Below the pieces are notes generated by a model. That model saw nothing but the letters and a program-made list of their open reading frames with translations, made no database searches and was not told the origin of the DNA. Below, piece after piece: positions 54,601-63,146 of a DNA stretch of 64,000 nucleotides; the first letter of the stretch is position 1; every line of letters begins with the position of its first letter. Source of the stretch: G963664835 sp963664835 (GTDB lineage: Bacteria; Chloroflexota; UBA6077; FW602-bin22; JBCLEL01); assembly GCA_963664835.2 (NCBI GenBank), contig CAXXUG010000011.1, forward strand, positions 1-64,000, in the 5' to 3' direction. The translations under genes and the position numbers were made by a program.

Positions 54601-54908
54601 TCTTCTTCGCCGGCTGTATCGTACATAGTGAGACCGATGTAGTATTGGCCATGCTGATGATATAGCCGGCCCTGGCCTGAGATGACGCTCTGGAGGCGGG
54701 CCCTTCGCACCGACGGCGGCCGGAAGATAGAAGGATTGGCGTACTCAGTCAAGACATCATCGGTGAAACCATCGATGTTGCAGCTACGCGCGGGGATCAC
54801 CACCACACCAGGCCGGGCCAGAATATCGGCTATAGTCGCATCACCAGTGATGACTTGGGTGAGCAGGTCTCCACCCCGTTCTGCCGTCGTCCCTAGAGTG
54901 TCAGCCAC
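51636..54908 (-). CDS. Exo-rhamnogalacturonan lyase-like protein (PL26/YetA type)
   Basis: This 1090-residue protein has an N-terminal region with beta-sandwich character (about residues 40-270). Next comes a RIFT-barrel domain with the family pattern WPVTCGIPFAPGTLSDLENL and AKWPDGSVRWALLDFQ (about 310-375), a central beta-sandwich to about 620, and a helical toroid domain (FGDWYGERRYNWGNMEYDTP) to the end. This matches PcRGLX/YetA proteins of polysaccharide lyase family 26. No signal peptide is visible, so it may act on imported oligosaccharides. Start is GTG 54908 after AAAGGA. It is the last gene of the minus-strand sugar operon. Confidence 0.75.
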   Translation of the reverse strand: MADTLGTTAERGGDLLTQVITGDATIADILARPGVVVIPARSCNIDGFTDDVLTEYANPSIFRPPSVRRARLQSVISGQGRLYHQHGQYYIGLTMYDTAGEEEEFAVWLGEQRIGTIRADRNDNRLHLYVLPQRFEFHGNDLVRFITAPTNGTYRVENFVLLPSLPKATPATLTIRDAYLSVRHESDGTRSAIVTWLTNRPATGEMMLFIDDTATQQAVNTTSLVNHELVTGGLPAHGELRAQIISRSVAGTGIPEGTQVEVEVRAQDASPRPVAVAEAAKRLPLALVAAADTPTALEGRVRSWPVTCGIPFAPGTLSDLENLRLLQRTADGKEMETPCQARTQAKWPDGSVRWALLDFQANLNRHLSADAPWATYEIEYGLAVRRRPATAEERPLRVEDTPTAVRVMTGPLLVEVPRDTLVVPGRLFLRDETTGKYDPVIVSDDDAVVILEDLDGTRYQGEVDTVGVEEAGPERAVVRVEARHLAPDGRQLFRSVFRVYAYRGQPFVRLLHTFENDNIAETFTTIRSLTLRTGHALSQPQVAEFMGERVPLADSSTRLSVLQELDSNYLYKTNNSDAPVAHEGRCSGSIAVEDETGLGVAIRLRNFWQNYPKGLAAEPGALEIGICPPLRPETFRPGHPDEDRLYYYLVGGVYRLKHGVARTHEMLFACYRGKDGRAATQALVGLFESPPVVRMPPEVYIQSQAINEVAAKDSQRFPSYEGWVEDALESVLAEREYWRDYGMLNFGDWYGERRYNWGNMEYDTPLGFLTEYLRGGDTRFFRLAEQAARHLSDVDTCHYAADSSIIWGQYHHCIGHVGDYYPRAYRTPAMGFPRIEHDHTWVEGLFLFSLLTGDQRIWESAIGTARRIGGAGVNDFDYLNGRDAGWPLIHLMAGYHATGGRFFLNGAKVIVERALERQRPSGGWERLMLPGHCFCEPPRHMGEAGFMVSILLEGLKRYHQATGDARVAQSIVRGAANIIRDTWSPKPSAFRYTSCPYSELVSTITYTEGLCYAYRLSGDEGLRAIIEAALRAALKNAPPKFSIEQRMRIPGDTASAPLEQDPGVGKPISTWLRWAPRTLYDLAGITEEPL

Positions 54909-54910
54909 GT

Positions 54911-55290
54911 CTATTTCCTTTCAGTTGATAATTCCATCAGAACCGTGATCCGCTCGCGCTCCGGCTCCACCCCAAGCCTCATCATCTCGATTATCAGCGT
55001 TGCAAACAGCTCTTCACTCATCCCCTCCTCCCTGGCTATTCGCTGCACTTCGTTTCGATACTGTCTTAACTCGAAGAAAGTCTTCTGGCTCTGCCATGTC
55101 CTCGGCGCCGACTCCGGCAGACAGCGAGTGTCAATAGACAGCCGGAGCCTGTCCGACCGGTTTGGCAGCGCCCAGTGGATAGTCTGGTTGTGAAGACCAG
55201 GGCATCACCGGGATGGTAGTCGGTGGTTACGGATATCCGCCGGTGGGATACCCCGCTGTTTCCTACCCTTGAGCACATAGGAGTAAACAT
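54911..55290 (-). pseudogene. C-terminal PhyH remnant with frameshift
   Basis: The first part reads TTDYHPGDALVFT and, after a one-base deletion near 55190, continues as NQTIHWALPNRSDRLRLSID, which fits the distal His and Arg of PhyH proteins, then a C-terminal tail to the stop at 54911. The N-terminal catalytic half, including HxD, is gone. It stands between the C45 gene and the lyase gene. Confidence 0.75.
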
Positions 55291-55384
55291 TCAATTGCCT
55301 CCGTATTGAGTGACAACGAATTGTTGCGCGGCCGCCGCGCCGGCCAGAAAGCTGGCGTGGTTTGATCTGTTGAGAGTGTACGCT

Positions 55385-56611
55385 TCATGACCAAACGTCA
55401 GCTAGTTCGCGCTGTAACGGAGTGAAAGACCACAAGTGCTCATCAGGTGAGAAGGCGCAGGGATGCCGGCCGGTCGCTGGATCGTACTGGCGGGCGAAGT
55501 GACGAGACTCGGCTGGTAAGGTGAGAAACTGCCGGAGGGTACCCAGCGCCCCTGGCGCCTGCTTGTCAAAGTGCTTGCAAATGAAATCGGTGGGGTGATG
55601 GTCGGTCATAACGTTCCACATGTGCTCCACCGTGAGTGGCCCATCCGCCACCAATGCGTCGATGCGCCGATAGCGGGCCAGATTCCACTGGTAGCTCGTC
55701 CCTTCGATGTCCATAAACCGCTTCGTCGCCGGCTCCACCGCAACCCCACTCGTGCAGAAGACAACGCTGCGCTTGTCCATCCAGCGCACCGCGCATTGGG
55801 CCTTCCCCTTCTCGATGGCGGCGGCGTTTCCTTGCGCGTCAACCACGACTACATTGGTGGCGCCGCCAAAGGTGGAGTATCGGCGAACCAAGTCAACCGC
55901 TTCAGCGACGGTGGCGCAATGTTGCACTACCATTTCCTGAATATCAACTGGGAAATACTCGGTCGAATCTGGTTCCAATGGGTAGGCGATACTACTCCCG
56001 TGGATGGATAGCCCCTTCTCGTTGCGCCGGTCGTCTATCCCCTCGATGTAGCTGTAACCGCGCTCCGGAGGCATCAAGTTCAGGTGTGGTTCTCCACAGC
56101 GTGGGACTTTATCCCCCCATTGAATTCCGTCATCGGTGTTGCGGCCGATGATCGGCCCCCTGTCGGTGCGAGCGAAGACCACCGTGGTACAGCCGGCCAG
56201 CACGCCTGGTAAGATGGGTTCGGGTTGCGCTAGAGTCTGGACATAATGGGAAACGGGCCGATACTGCTGCGACCAGACGGCCTCTTCATACGAACATCCT
56301 GATTCGTCGGCTAGCCCCCTGACATAGTCTGCCAGATATTGGTCCATGCCCTTCAGCTCCGGATAGCGATCCAGCGGCGGGATATTCTCAAGACTCCGCT
56401 GGTGAAGGTAGAGGGCGAGCTGATAGAAATCGCGGCGGCTCCAGCGCAGAGCCCAAGGGGCCAGATCCGCGTTGCGGCCGGCTTTAGCCGCCTCCTGCCA
56501 GCCGATCGGATCAACGATTCTCACCAGGTCAGGGACTTTGAATGGGAAGCCGATCCGAGCGGCGATGCGACCGTTCTCATAGCCTGAGTTAGTCCAACGA
56601 GTAATACGCAT
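55385..56611 (-). CDS. C45 family acyltransferase/peptidase-like Ntn hydrolase
   Basis: This 408-residue protein belongs to the acyl-CoA:6-aminopenicillanate acyltransferase (C45) group. These Ntn hydrolases cleave themselves before a Cys that then acts as nucleophile; here the Cys lies in VLAGCTTVVFA (about residue 142), followed by GRNTDDG. It may hydrolyse or form an amide bond on a small molecule. AGGAGG precedes the ATG. It is encoded 77 bases after a nitrilase gene; both act on C-N bonds. A dead copy lies at 62015. Confidence 0.87.
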   Translation of the reverse strand: MRITRWTNSGYENGRIAARIGFPFKVPDLVRIVDPIGWQEAAKAGRNADLAPWALRWSRRDFYQLALYLHQRSLENIPPLDRYPELKGMDQYLADYVRGLADESGCSYEEAVWSQQYRPVSHYVQTLAQPEPILPGVLAGCTTVVFARTDRGPIIGRNTDDGIQWGDKVPRCGEPHLNLMPPERGYSYIEGIDDRRNEKGLSIHGSSIAYPLEPDSTEYFPVDIQEMVVQHCATVAEAVDLVRRYSTFGGATNVVVVDAQGNAAAIEKGKAQCAVRWMDKRSVVFCTSGVAVEPATKRFMDIEGTSYQWNLARYRRIDALVADGPLTVEHMWNVMTDHHPTDFICKHFDKQAPGALGTLRQFLTLPAESRHFARQYDPATGRHPCAFSPDEHLWSFTPLQRELADVWS

Positions 56612-56688
56612 TTCAATTTCCTCCTGTCTAAGCCGATTAATCGCCCGATAAACCTGTGTCCGAGCGGTTACTGGACCGAGGCAAACAA

Positions 56689-58119
56689 TTATTCAAGCCT
56701 TTGCCCTCCCATTGACTTGTACAAAGCTACATAAGCTGCGGCTGTCGCTTCCGAGGCTCGGAATGAGCGGACCGGCCAGTAGCCAAAGGCATCGTGGATA
56801 CGAATATTCGCATGGATGAGGCACTCTCCGTGATCGCCAATCATGGGAAATGACGGTATATCCCTCCTACACTCTGAGCTGACAGCTATAAGGTTGTTGT
56901 TTCTCTGAGGGCCGGCAATGTAGCTGCGACCTTCTCCATTCGCGTAAACATAAAATGCGTGTGAGGTTGCGGTCGCGCTTTTGGTCCTGGCCTCAAAGGC
57001 GTCAATACTTTCTTTGGGGCCTTTCCCGTTAGAAGGGTGCAAGATAAGACGAGCGCCAAACATCACTGGCAAAGTCCACACCGCTGGATAGCGGGAATCA
57101 TGGCAGATGTGCATACCTACCGGAACGCCATAAACATCAAATTCCTGAAGCCGGTAACCATGCCAGAACTCAGATTCACAAGAATGAATCTTCGCGTGGG
57201 TGGAAACAATATTTCCATCTGGATCATAAACACGGGACGCGTTATAGCGAGTTTGTTGGCGACGATGGCCAGGTACGTTCGTCCAGACGGGAAGTCCAAC
57301 AACTAGATAAGGAGCATTTTTGAGTTTGCGAACAAAGTTTTGAAGCCTACCTTCAGCTTCTGTCACCTCAGCGTGATTTTTTGCAACCGGCCTGACCCGG
57401 CTGGCGGGAAACAGACCCGTTAAGGACGTTTCAGGTGTTACCAGGAGTTGAACACCTTTTTCAGCAGATTCTTCAAGCCCACGGAAGATAGACTTCAAAT
57501 TGTCCTCAATCGAGTCCTTATTCGGCATCTGCCATCCGCCGACGTGGAGGTACTCCGGCATCCCTGATGATATGCCTCGGTGGGTAAATCGTTCTACGAG
57601 AAGATGTGTGCGGCTAGCTTCGAGCGTCACCGCCATCTCCGGGAGGAGATTCAAATTTGGTTCAAAGAGGACCTTTTCTCCATCCAAGAAGACGATTATG
57701 TTTGCGTTCTTAACAAGTCCCCCGTTCCCTTCGGTTTTTTCGATGACCAGCGCGTGACTGTCTTGTCTCGCCATTTCCAGAGGAACCGCCCTGGCAGGCT
57801 GAGGGCGCGTCCAATCGGTCGTAGATAGTGAGAGCAGCTTTTTCGTGAAGTCCAGGGTGACGATCGCGGACTCAAACCCCCCGCTGAAGCCAAAGCTCAG
57901 AACCCCTTTATCGCATTCAAGAAGGCGAAAGTGTAATTCGATGGAGTCACCGTTGCGCGTATGGACACCAGGTCCGTCAAGAGTGGCGCTTCTCTTGTCG
58001 GTAGCCGAGAGGATAATGCCCTCCGGCGTCACCTGATAATCGGGATGGCCTGAAGGTGGCAAGCTCCAGCCGGCCGAAGGGGGATTAAACCGGGTATCGT
58101 CTAGTATGACCGCTTGCAT
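56689..58119 (-). CDS. Carbon-nitrogen hydrolase with N-terminal LamG-like domain
   Basis: The C-terminal 280 residues of this 476-residue protein form a nitrilase-superfamily amidase, with the triad Glu in LVTPETSLTG, Lys in THAKIHSCES and Cys in MHICHDSRYP. The N-terminal 190 residues look like a concanavalin/LamG-like beta-sandwich (SIELHFRLLECDKGVLSFGF, IIVFLDGEKVLFEP), unusual for this enzyme class. The sandwich may bind a sugar and bring the amidase to an amidated or N-acylated glycan. It is the fourth gene of the sugar operon, behind the permeases. Confidence 0.85.
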   Translation of the reverse strand: MQAVILDDTRFNPPSAGWSLPPSGHPDYQVTPEGIILSATDKRSATLDGPGVHTRNGDSIELHFRLLECDKGVLSFGFSGGFESAIVTLDFTKKLLSLSTTDWTRPQPARAVPLEMARQDSHALVIEKTEGNGGLVKNANIIVFLDGEKVLFEPNLNLLPEMAVTLEASRTHLLVERFTHRGISSGMPEYLHVGGWQMPNKDSIEDNLKSIFRGLEESAEKGVQLLVTPETSLTGLFPASRVRPVAKNHAEVTEAEGRLQNFVRKLKNAPYLVVGLPVWTNVPGHRRQQTRYNASRVYDPDGNIVSTHAKIHSCESEFWHGYRLQEFDVYGVPVGMHICHDSRYPAVWTLPVMFGARLILHPSNGKGPKESIDAFEARTKSATATSHAFYVYANGEGRSYIAGPQRNNNLIAVSSECRRDIPSFPMIGDHGECLIHANIRIHDAFGYWPVRSFRASEATAAAYVALYKSMGGQRLE

Positions 58120-58193
58120 CGTCCTCTACCCACATTTGTGGCGCTCGCGCAAGCGAGCGTGGTGGTCTCAAACCGGTCATGCGTCGCCGTGGT

Positions 58194-59096
58194 CTATCCT
58201 TTCAATGCGCCGACGGTAAGACCCTCGGTAATCCGGCTTTGGAAGATAGCGAAGATGATCAGCATCGGCAGAATCATTGCCGCGGTGCCGGCGAACAGCA
58301 CGCCGTAGTCGAATACCCAGCCGCCCAACAGCGACCACATGCCGATCGGAATGGTGTGCAACTCGCGTTCACGCAGGAAGACCAGCGCCACGAAAAACTC
58401 GTTCCAATACCAGATTGTATTGAAGATCGCCACGGTGATTAGCCCTGGTTGAGCCAGTGGAAGCATGATTTTCCAGTAGATTGCCATCGGAGAGGCACCG
58501 TCAATCGTAGCCGCCTCTTCCAACTCTGACGGCAGCGTCTTGAAGAAGCCGGTGAGCACGAAGATGTCGAAGGCCATCCCGGCGTGCGTATAAAGCAGGA
58601 TCAGGCCGACGTGGGAGTTCACCAGGCCAAAATCCCTCATCAGAAAGTAAAGTGGCACCAGGTACAGAAAGAAAGGCACCATCATAGAGCTAATGGCATA
58701 AAAGAGCACTATCTTGTTGCCGAGGCCCCCCCAGAATTCAATCCGGGCGATGACATAGGCAGCCATCGCGGATAGAAAGACCGTGCCTGCCACCGAGATT
58801 GCGGTGATGTAGAAACTATTGAAAGCAAACGTGTCAATTCGCACCACCTGCCAGAGAGTTTCGAAATTCTCCCAGGCGATTCGTTTCGGCAGCGCCAGGC
58901 CGCTTACCAGCCACTCTTGGTGCCCCTTGAGGGCGCCGTAGATCAGCCAGACGAGGGACACGACCGATGTAGCGCAGTAAAAGGCCATTACTGCCCAGCC
59001 AAGCCAGGTGAGACCGCGTCCGCCAATCGCCCGGAGTGCGTCAGGTCTGCTTAACTGTGCCAGCGTTTGGCCGACCGGCCTGAGATTCACCGCCAT
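58194..59096 (-). CDS. ABC sugar transporter permease, MalG type
   Basis: This 300-residue CUT1-type permease has about six membrane segments and the EAA loop LEEAATIDGASPMAIYWKIM near residues 195-214. It ends with TEGLTVGALKG. It is clearly different from the MalG arrays in the left half of the window. GAGGAG lies before the ATG. It is the MalG partner of the gene at 59113. Confidence 0.92.
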   Translation of the reverse strand: MAVNLRPVGQTLAQLSRPDALRAIGGRGLTWLGWAVMAFYCATSVVSLVWLIYGALKGHQEWLVSGLALPKRIAWENFETLWQVVRIDTFAFNSFYITAISVAGTVFLSAMAAYVIARIEFWGGLGNKIVLFYAISSMMVPFFLYLVPLYFLMRDFGLVNSHVGLILLYTHAGMAFDIFVLTGFFKTLPSELEEAATIDGASPMAIYWKIMLPLAQPGLITVAIFNTIWYWNEFFVALVFLRERELHTIPIGMWSLLGGWVFDYGVLFAGTAAMILPMLIIFAIFQSRITEGLTVGALKG

Positions 59097-59112
59097 CGGT
59101 TCTCCTCAGAAG

Positions 59113-60003
59113 TTAATACTCTACTGTCTCACGCGTGAGAACTTTGTTGACGACTATAGTTATCGTCATCACCAGGATTAGGATGACGACGCCAACAGCG
59201 GTCGCGTAGCCCCAGCGGGGTAGGTTGAACTCGAAGGCCCAAGCATACAAGTACATCCCAATTGTCTCAGTCGAGCCGGCGGGACCGCCGCGCGTGATAA
59301 CGAACTGCCAGATGAATGATTGTAGAGCGCCAATAGTATAGAGAAGAATGAGCACCCGGGTCACATCCCAGATCAAAGGGAAAGTCACGTGGACGAAGCA
59401 ACTCCAGTTACCGGCACCGTCAATCCGGGCAGCCTCGTAGAACTCACGCGGTACTTTCTGCAAACCGGCGAGAAATAGGATCATGTAAGTGCCGACTGAG
59501 TGCCAAAGGATCACCACGATGACGGCCCAGAATGCTGAATGACGGTCGCCCAACCAGATATGCTGCAGGTTTCCCAGCCCCACCAAGCCGAGCACCTCGT
59601 TAAGGAGACCGATGGCGGGGTTATAGATCTGCATCCAGAGTAGAGACGTGGCGATAACCGAGAAAAGGGCAGGCGCAAAGACGATGAGCTTTAGCAGCCC
59701 TCTGAACGGCAATCCTTCTTGGTTGAGGATGACCGCGAAGTAGAGCCCGGCCGGGAGGGTAAGCAAACCGCCAAAGATGGCAAACCGGAAAGTTACCCCG
59801 AGGACTTCGCGAAAGTCTTTGTCGGTGAGCAACTCTTCAAAGTTTGCCAGGCCGATGAAGCGCATGTTCTCGCCGATGCCAGAGAAGTCCATCAACGATA
59901 GGGGAAGCGCCTGGATCGCGGGATAAGCAAAAAGAAACGTATGCAAGATCAAGAAAGGAGCCAGGAAAGGGAGGATCAGCTTGCGTCGCTCTCGGGCTAG
60001 CAT
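59113..60003 (-). CDS. ABC sugar transporter permease, MalF type
   Basis: This 296-residue permease has six membrane segments and the EAA loop YEAARIDGAGNWSCFVHVTF. It stands between the binding-protein gene (85 bases upstream) and the MalG-type gene (16 bases downstream). One MalF and one MalG gene form the standard arrangement, in contrast to the arrays at 4147 and 28368. No ATPase is encoded in the operon. Confidence 0.92.
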   Translation of the reverse strand: MLARERRKLILPFLAPFLILHTFLFAYPAIQALPLSLMDFSGIGENMRFIGLANFEELLTDKDFREVLGVTFRFAIFGGLLTLPAGLYFAVILNQEGLPFRGLLKLIVFAPALFSVIATSLLWMQIYNPAIGLLNEVLGLVGLGNLQHIWLGDRHSAFWAVIVVILWHSVGTYMILFLAGLQKVPREFYEAARIDGAGNWSCFVHVTFPLIWDVTRVLILLYTIGALQSFIWQFVITRGGPAGSTETIGMYLYAWAFEFNLPRWGYATAVGVVILILVMTITIVVNKVLTRETVEY

Positions 60004-60087
60004 GAAATAACTTCTTTGGTTAGCCTACCTGGGTTGTGGCCGCCGATTGTCAAGTCAACCGGCGGCCACACATTCAGCGAGTTGGAT

Positions 60088-61680
60088 TTAAAGCTCCCAA
60101 GGGCGCGCCCTCTTTGGCTTACCCTTCCTTTCGTACAGGCCTCCCTTCAAACCAAGCTCTGTGTCAAGCGCATCGACAAACTGTTCGGGATTGAGCTCTC
60201 CGCCCAAGAAGCGGTCAACCTGTTTCCTAAAAATCGGCTGTCCTTCCGGCGAGGCGCCCCACATGTTGAAGTAGGTCTGGTAGACCTCTTTCGAGTTAAG
60301 GAACAGATTGACGATATCTGCCGCCGGCCCGTATTCGGGCGGTGGGACACCAAGCGTCGCCGTCGTCCGGCCCAGCGTCTGCACGTTTATGCCCTGCGCC
60401 CAGCGCGAGGTGAACAGCCGCGCCCACTCGACACCTAGCTCCGGGTTCTTAGATTTTCCCGAGACATTCATCGTGTTGCAGGTGCCGAAGAGCATAGTTG
60501 GCTCGCCTTTGCCATTTGGCACCATCGGGTAGTACATCACGCCTTCGTTCCAGCCGTCCGGATTGTCGTTCGGCCCAACCGACCAGCTTCCCTCTAACAT
60601 CATTGCGGCTTTGTTCTGATACATAACCTGCTGGGCCTCTACTTGCATGCCCATAAAGCCCTTGATGATGTACTCCTTGTCTATAAGATCTTGAACCAGT
60701 TCGGCGACTTCGACCCAGCCAGCATCCTTGAATGTGACGTCACCGAGCATCGCGTCGAGGGCTCTCTCCGTCCCAAACAAACGTTGCGCGGGGTAGTCAA
60801 TCAACCACTCCGGATACCAGATGCCGGCGTGAGTAAATGGAGCGATGTCGTTCTGCAGGTACGTCTCAGAAACCTTCGTCAGTTCGTCCCAGTTCGTCGG
60901 CGGTTGAAGGTCGAACTCCTCGAACATGGTCTTGTTGTATCTGATGATGAGCAACGTAAGCTCGCGAGGGAAGGCCATAAAGCGATTAGTGTAGGTGATG
61001 TAAGGTAGGGCATTTGGGTGGATGGTCTCCCTCCAGGTCTTACCTGGAGTGTCGTAAGACGGCTCGTTCATCGCGTCGGTTAGATCCCAGTAGTAGCCAG
61101 CCTCCCAATACTCACCTACGTAGCCGACGTCAATGCCCTTGCCGCCACTGTGCATGACCTCCGGCGCATCGCCCTCCTTGAAGCGGATCAAGGCGACCTG
61201 TTCCCAGATCGCTTGGCTACCGACCGGTGTGTTCTCCACCGTAACGCCTGGATGTTCTTCCTCGAAGCGCCTGGCAAACTCCTCGAAGTTCTTGTAGCTT
61301 TGTGAGGTCTCGCCGCCCCAGTGGATGACTTCCATCGTGACGGGGGCGGGGACTGGAGTCGCCTTCTGGCCTTCGATGACATACTTAGAAGGCTTTTCCT
61401 TCTCGACCTCGACCTCGACGATCTTCTCCCTCTCGACCTCGACGACCTCCTGGACTACCCGGGTGACCTCCTTTTCCACCTCAACCGGCTTCTCGATGAT
61501 CTTTTCTACTTCGACTGCCTTTTCGACGACCACGGTCTCTTTGACAACTACCGGTCTCTCCACCACCTTTTCGACGACCTGCGGTTGGCAGGCAGCCAAA
61601 ATTGGTAGCGCGGCCGTCGCCCCAAGGGCACCCAAGAACGATCGGCGGCTGAACTTTCGCATTCGGATATCCCCTGACAT
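60088..61680 (-). CDS. ABC sugar transporter solute-binding lipoprotein
   Basis: This protein of 530 residues has a twin-arginine lipoprotein signal (FSRRSFLGALG, lipobox ILAAC), a Val/Glu/Lys linker at about residues 35-90 and an extracellular solute-binding domain (EVIHWGGETSQSYKNFEEFA at its start). ATG 61680 is chosen over 61701, because GAGGAG lies 8 bases before it. It is the first gene of the minus-strand operon that ends in the lyase gene, so the substrate may be a pectin-derived oligosaccharide; this is an inference. Confidence 0.92.
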   Translation of the reverse strand: MSGDIRMRKFSRRSFLGALGATAALPILAACQPQVVEKVVERPVVVKETVVVEKAVEVEKIIEKPVEVEKEVTRVVQEVVEVEREKIVEVEVEKEKPSKYVIEGQKATPVPAPVTMEVIHWGGETSQSYKNFEEFARRFEEEHPGVTVENTPVGSQAIWEQVALIRFKEGDAPEVMHSGGKGIDVGYVGEYWEAGYYWDLTDAMNEPSYDTPGKTWRETIHPNALPYITYTNRFMAFPRELTLLIIRYNKTMFEEFDLQPPTNWDELTKVSETYLQNDIAPFTHAGIWYPEWLIDYPAQRLFGTERALDAMLGDVTFKDAGWVEVAELVQDLIDKEYIIKGFMGMQVEAQQVMYQNKAAMMLEGSWSVGPNDNPDGWNEGVMYYPMVPNGKGEPTMLFGTCNTMNVSGKSKNPELGVEWARLFTSRWAQGINVQTLGRTTATLGVPPPEYGPAADIVNLFLNSKEVYQTYFNMWGASPEGQPIFRKQVDRFLGGELNPEQFVDALDTELGLKGGLYERKGKPKRARPWEL

Positions 61681-61916
61681 TTGCTTTTCTCCTCGCTTCA
61701 ATAAGCCCGATCAAATCGCGTAGATCTAAATGCACGCCCAAGGACTATTCGCCGGGTCACTCGCATGCACCACCCCCCTTGCGAAGAACTTCGTGCCCGA
61801 TACTGCTTGATGAGCGATTGCTCCAATCAATCGCCGTATTCTGCGCCCTTGATCCCTCTTCCTCGAGCGAGAATCGCCCGATCTTGACCATATGAGGCGA
61901 CAGGCATACTATGGCG

Positions 61917-61945
61917 AATATATAACTCGCTTGGGGGGGTGTCAA
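61917..61945 (-). promoter_or_regulatory. Strong sigma-70-type promoter of the minus-strand sugar operon
   Basis: Read on the minus strand, TTGACA (61945-61940) and TATATT (61922-61917) are separated by exactly 17 bases, including a run of seven C. Transcription would begin near 61910, giving a leader of about 230 bases before the solute-binding protein start. Confidence 0.6.
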
Positions 61946-62014
61946 TAGACCGAATTGCCTCTGCCCGGACTTTGACCTGGCCCTGGGATCGACCATAGCA
62001 AGGAGGCGGCAACC

Positions 62015-63093
62015 ATGCGTATCATCCGCTGGACAAACTCAGGCTAGGAAAATGGTCGCATTGCCAGTCGAATCGGATTCCCGTTTCGTATCGGAGACAT
62101 AATGAAGTTCGTTGATCCAGTTCGCTGGCAAGAATCGGCGAAGGCCGGCCGTAACGCCGGTCTAGCCCCTTGGGCCCTCCGCTGGAGCCGCCGCGATTTC
62201 TATCAACTTGCAGTTCATCTCCATCGGCAGGGGCTTCCCATCGTCGGCCCGCTATCCAGAGCTGCCAGGTATGGACCAATACTTTGCCGATTATGTTAAA
62301 GGCCTGGCCGACGAATCCGGATTTTCTTACGAGGAAGCCGTCTGGTCGCAACACTGATGACGACATAAACTGGGGCGATAGGTTTCCTCGTTTTGGCGAA
62401 CTGACGTTGAATCTAATGCCCGCCGAAGGTGGCTACAGCTATGTATACGCGGTGGACGAGATGAGGAGTGAGCAAGGGCTTTCCATTCATGGCAGCAGCA
62501 TCTCTTATCCATTGGAGGCTGATGCTGCCGAACGTTTTCCGATTGCGCTCCATGACCTAGTGATACGTCACTGCGCCAACGTCGCCGAGGCGGTTGACTT
62601 GATCGGTCGCTATGCTGGTTTTGGCGGCTCCACCAATCTGGTCGTCGTTGACGCGCAAGGAAACGCCGCGGCCGTCGAGAAGGGGAAGAGCCAGTGCGCG
62701 GTGCGCTGGATGGACAAGCGTGGCGTTGTCTTCTGCACGAGTGGGGTTGCGGTGGAGCCGGCGACGAGGCGATTTATGGAGGTTGAAGGGCCGAGCTACC
62801 AGTGGAATCTGGCCCCCTATCGGCGCATCGACGCATTGGTGGCGGATGGGCCACTCACGGTGGAGCACATGTGGAACGTTATGACCGACCATCACCCCAC
62901 CGATTTCATCTGCAAGCACTTTGACAAGCAGTCGCCGGGGGCGTTAGGGACCATTCATCAGAGCCTCTCTAAACCGGCCGAGTCACGACACTTTGCTCGA
63001 CAGTACGATGCAGAGACTGGGAATCATCCTTGCGCTTTTCCGTCGACCGAATATTGGTGGTCATTTGCCCCGTTGGGGCGTGTTTTGAGCTAG
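62015..63093 (+). pseudogene. Inactivated copy of the C45 acyltransferase-like gene
   Basis: From ATG 62015 (after AAGGAGG) the sequence follows the intact gene at 55385: MRIIRWTNSG, then a TAG stop in place of Tyr, ENGRIA, and so on. Another frameshift lies near 62220-62265, and the segment from SQQYRP to GPIIGR, which contains the catalytic Cys, is deleted. The joined ends share CGCAACA, present at both borders in the intact copy. The remainder from NTDDDINWGD to the stop is well conserved. The copy is divergent from the sugar operon. Confidence 0.88.
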
Positions 63094-63146
63094 GTTAGTC
63101 GCTGTCATCGCCCCATCTCAGAGGACTGGCTACCGTCACTAACGTA

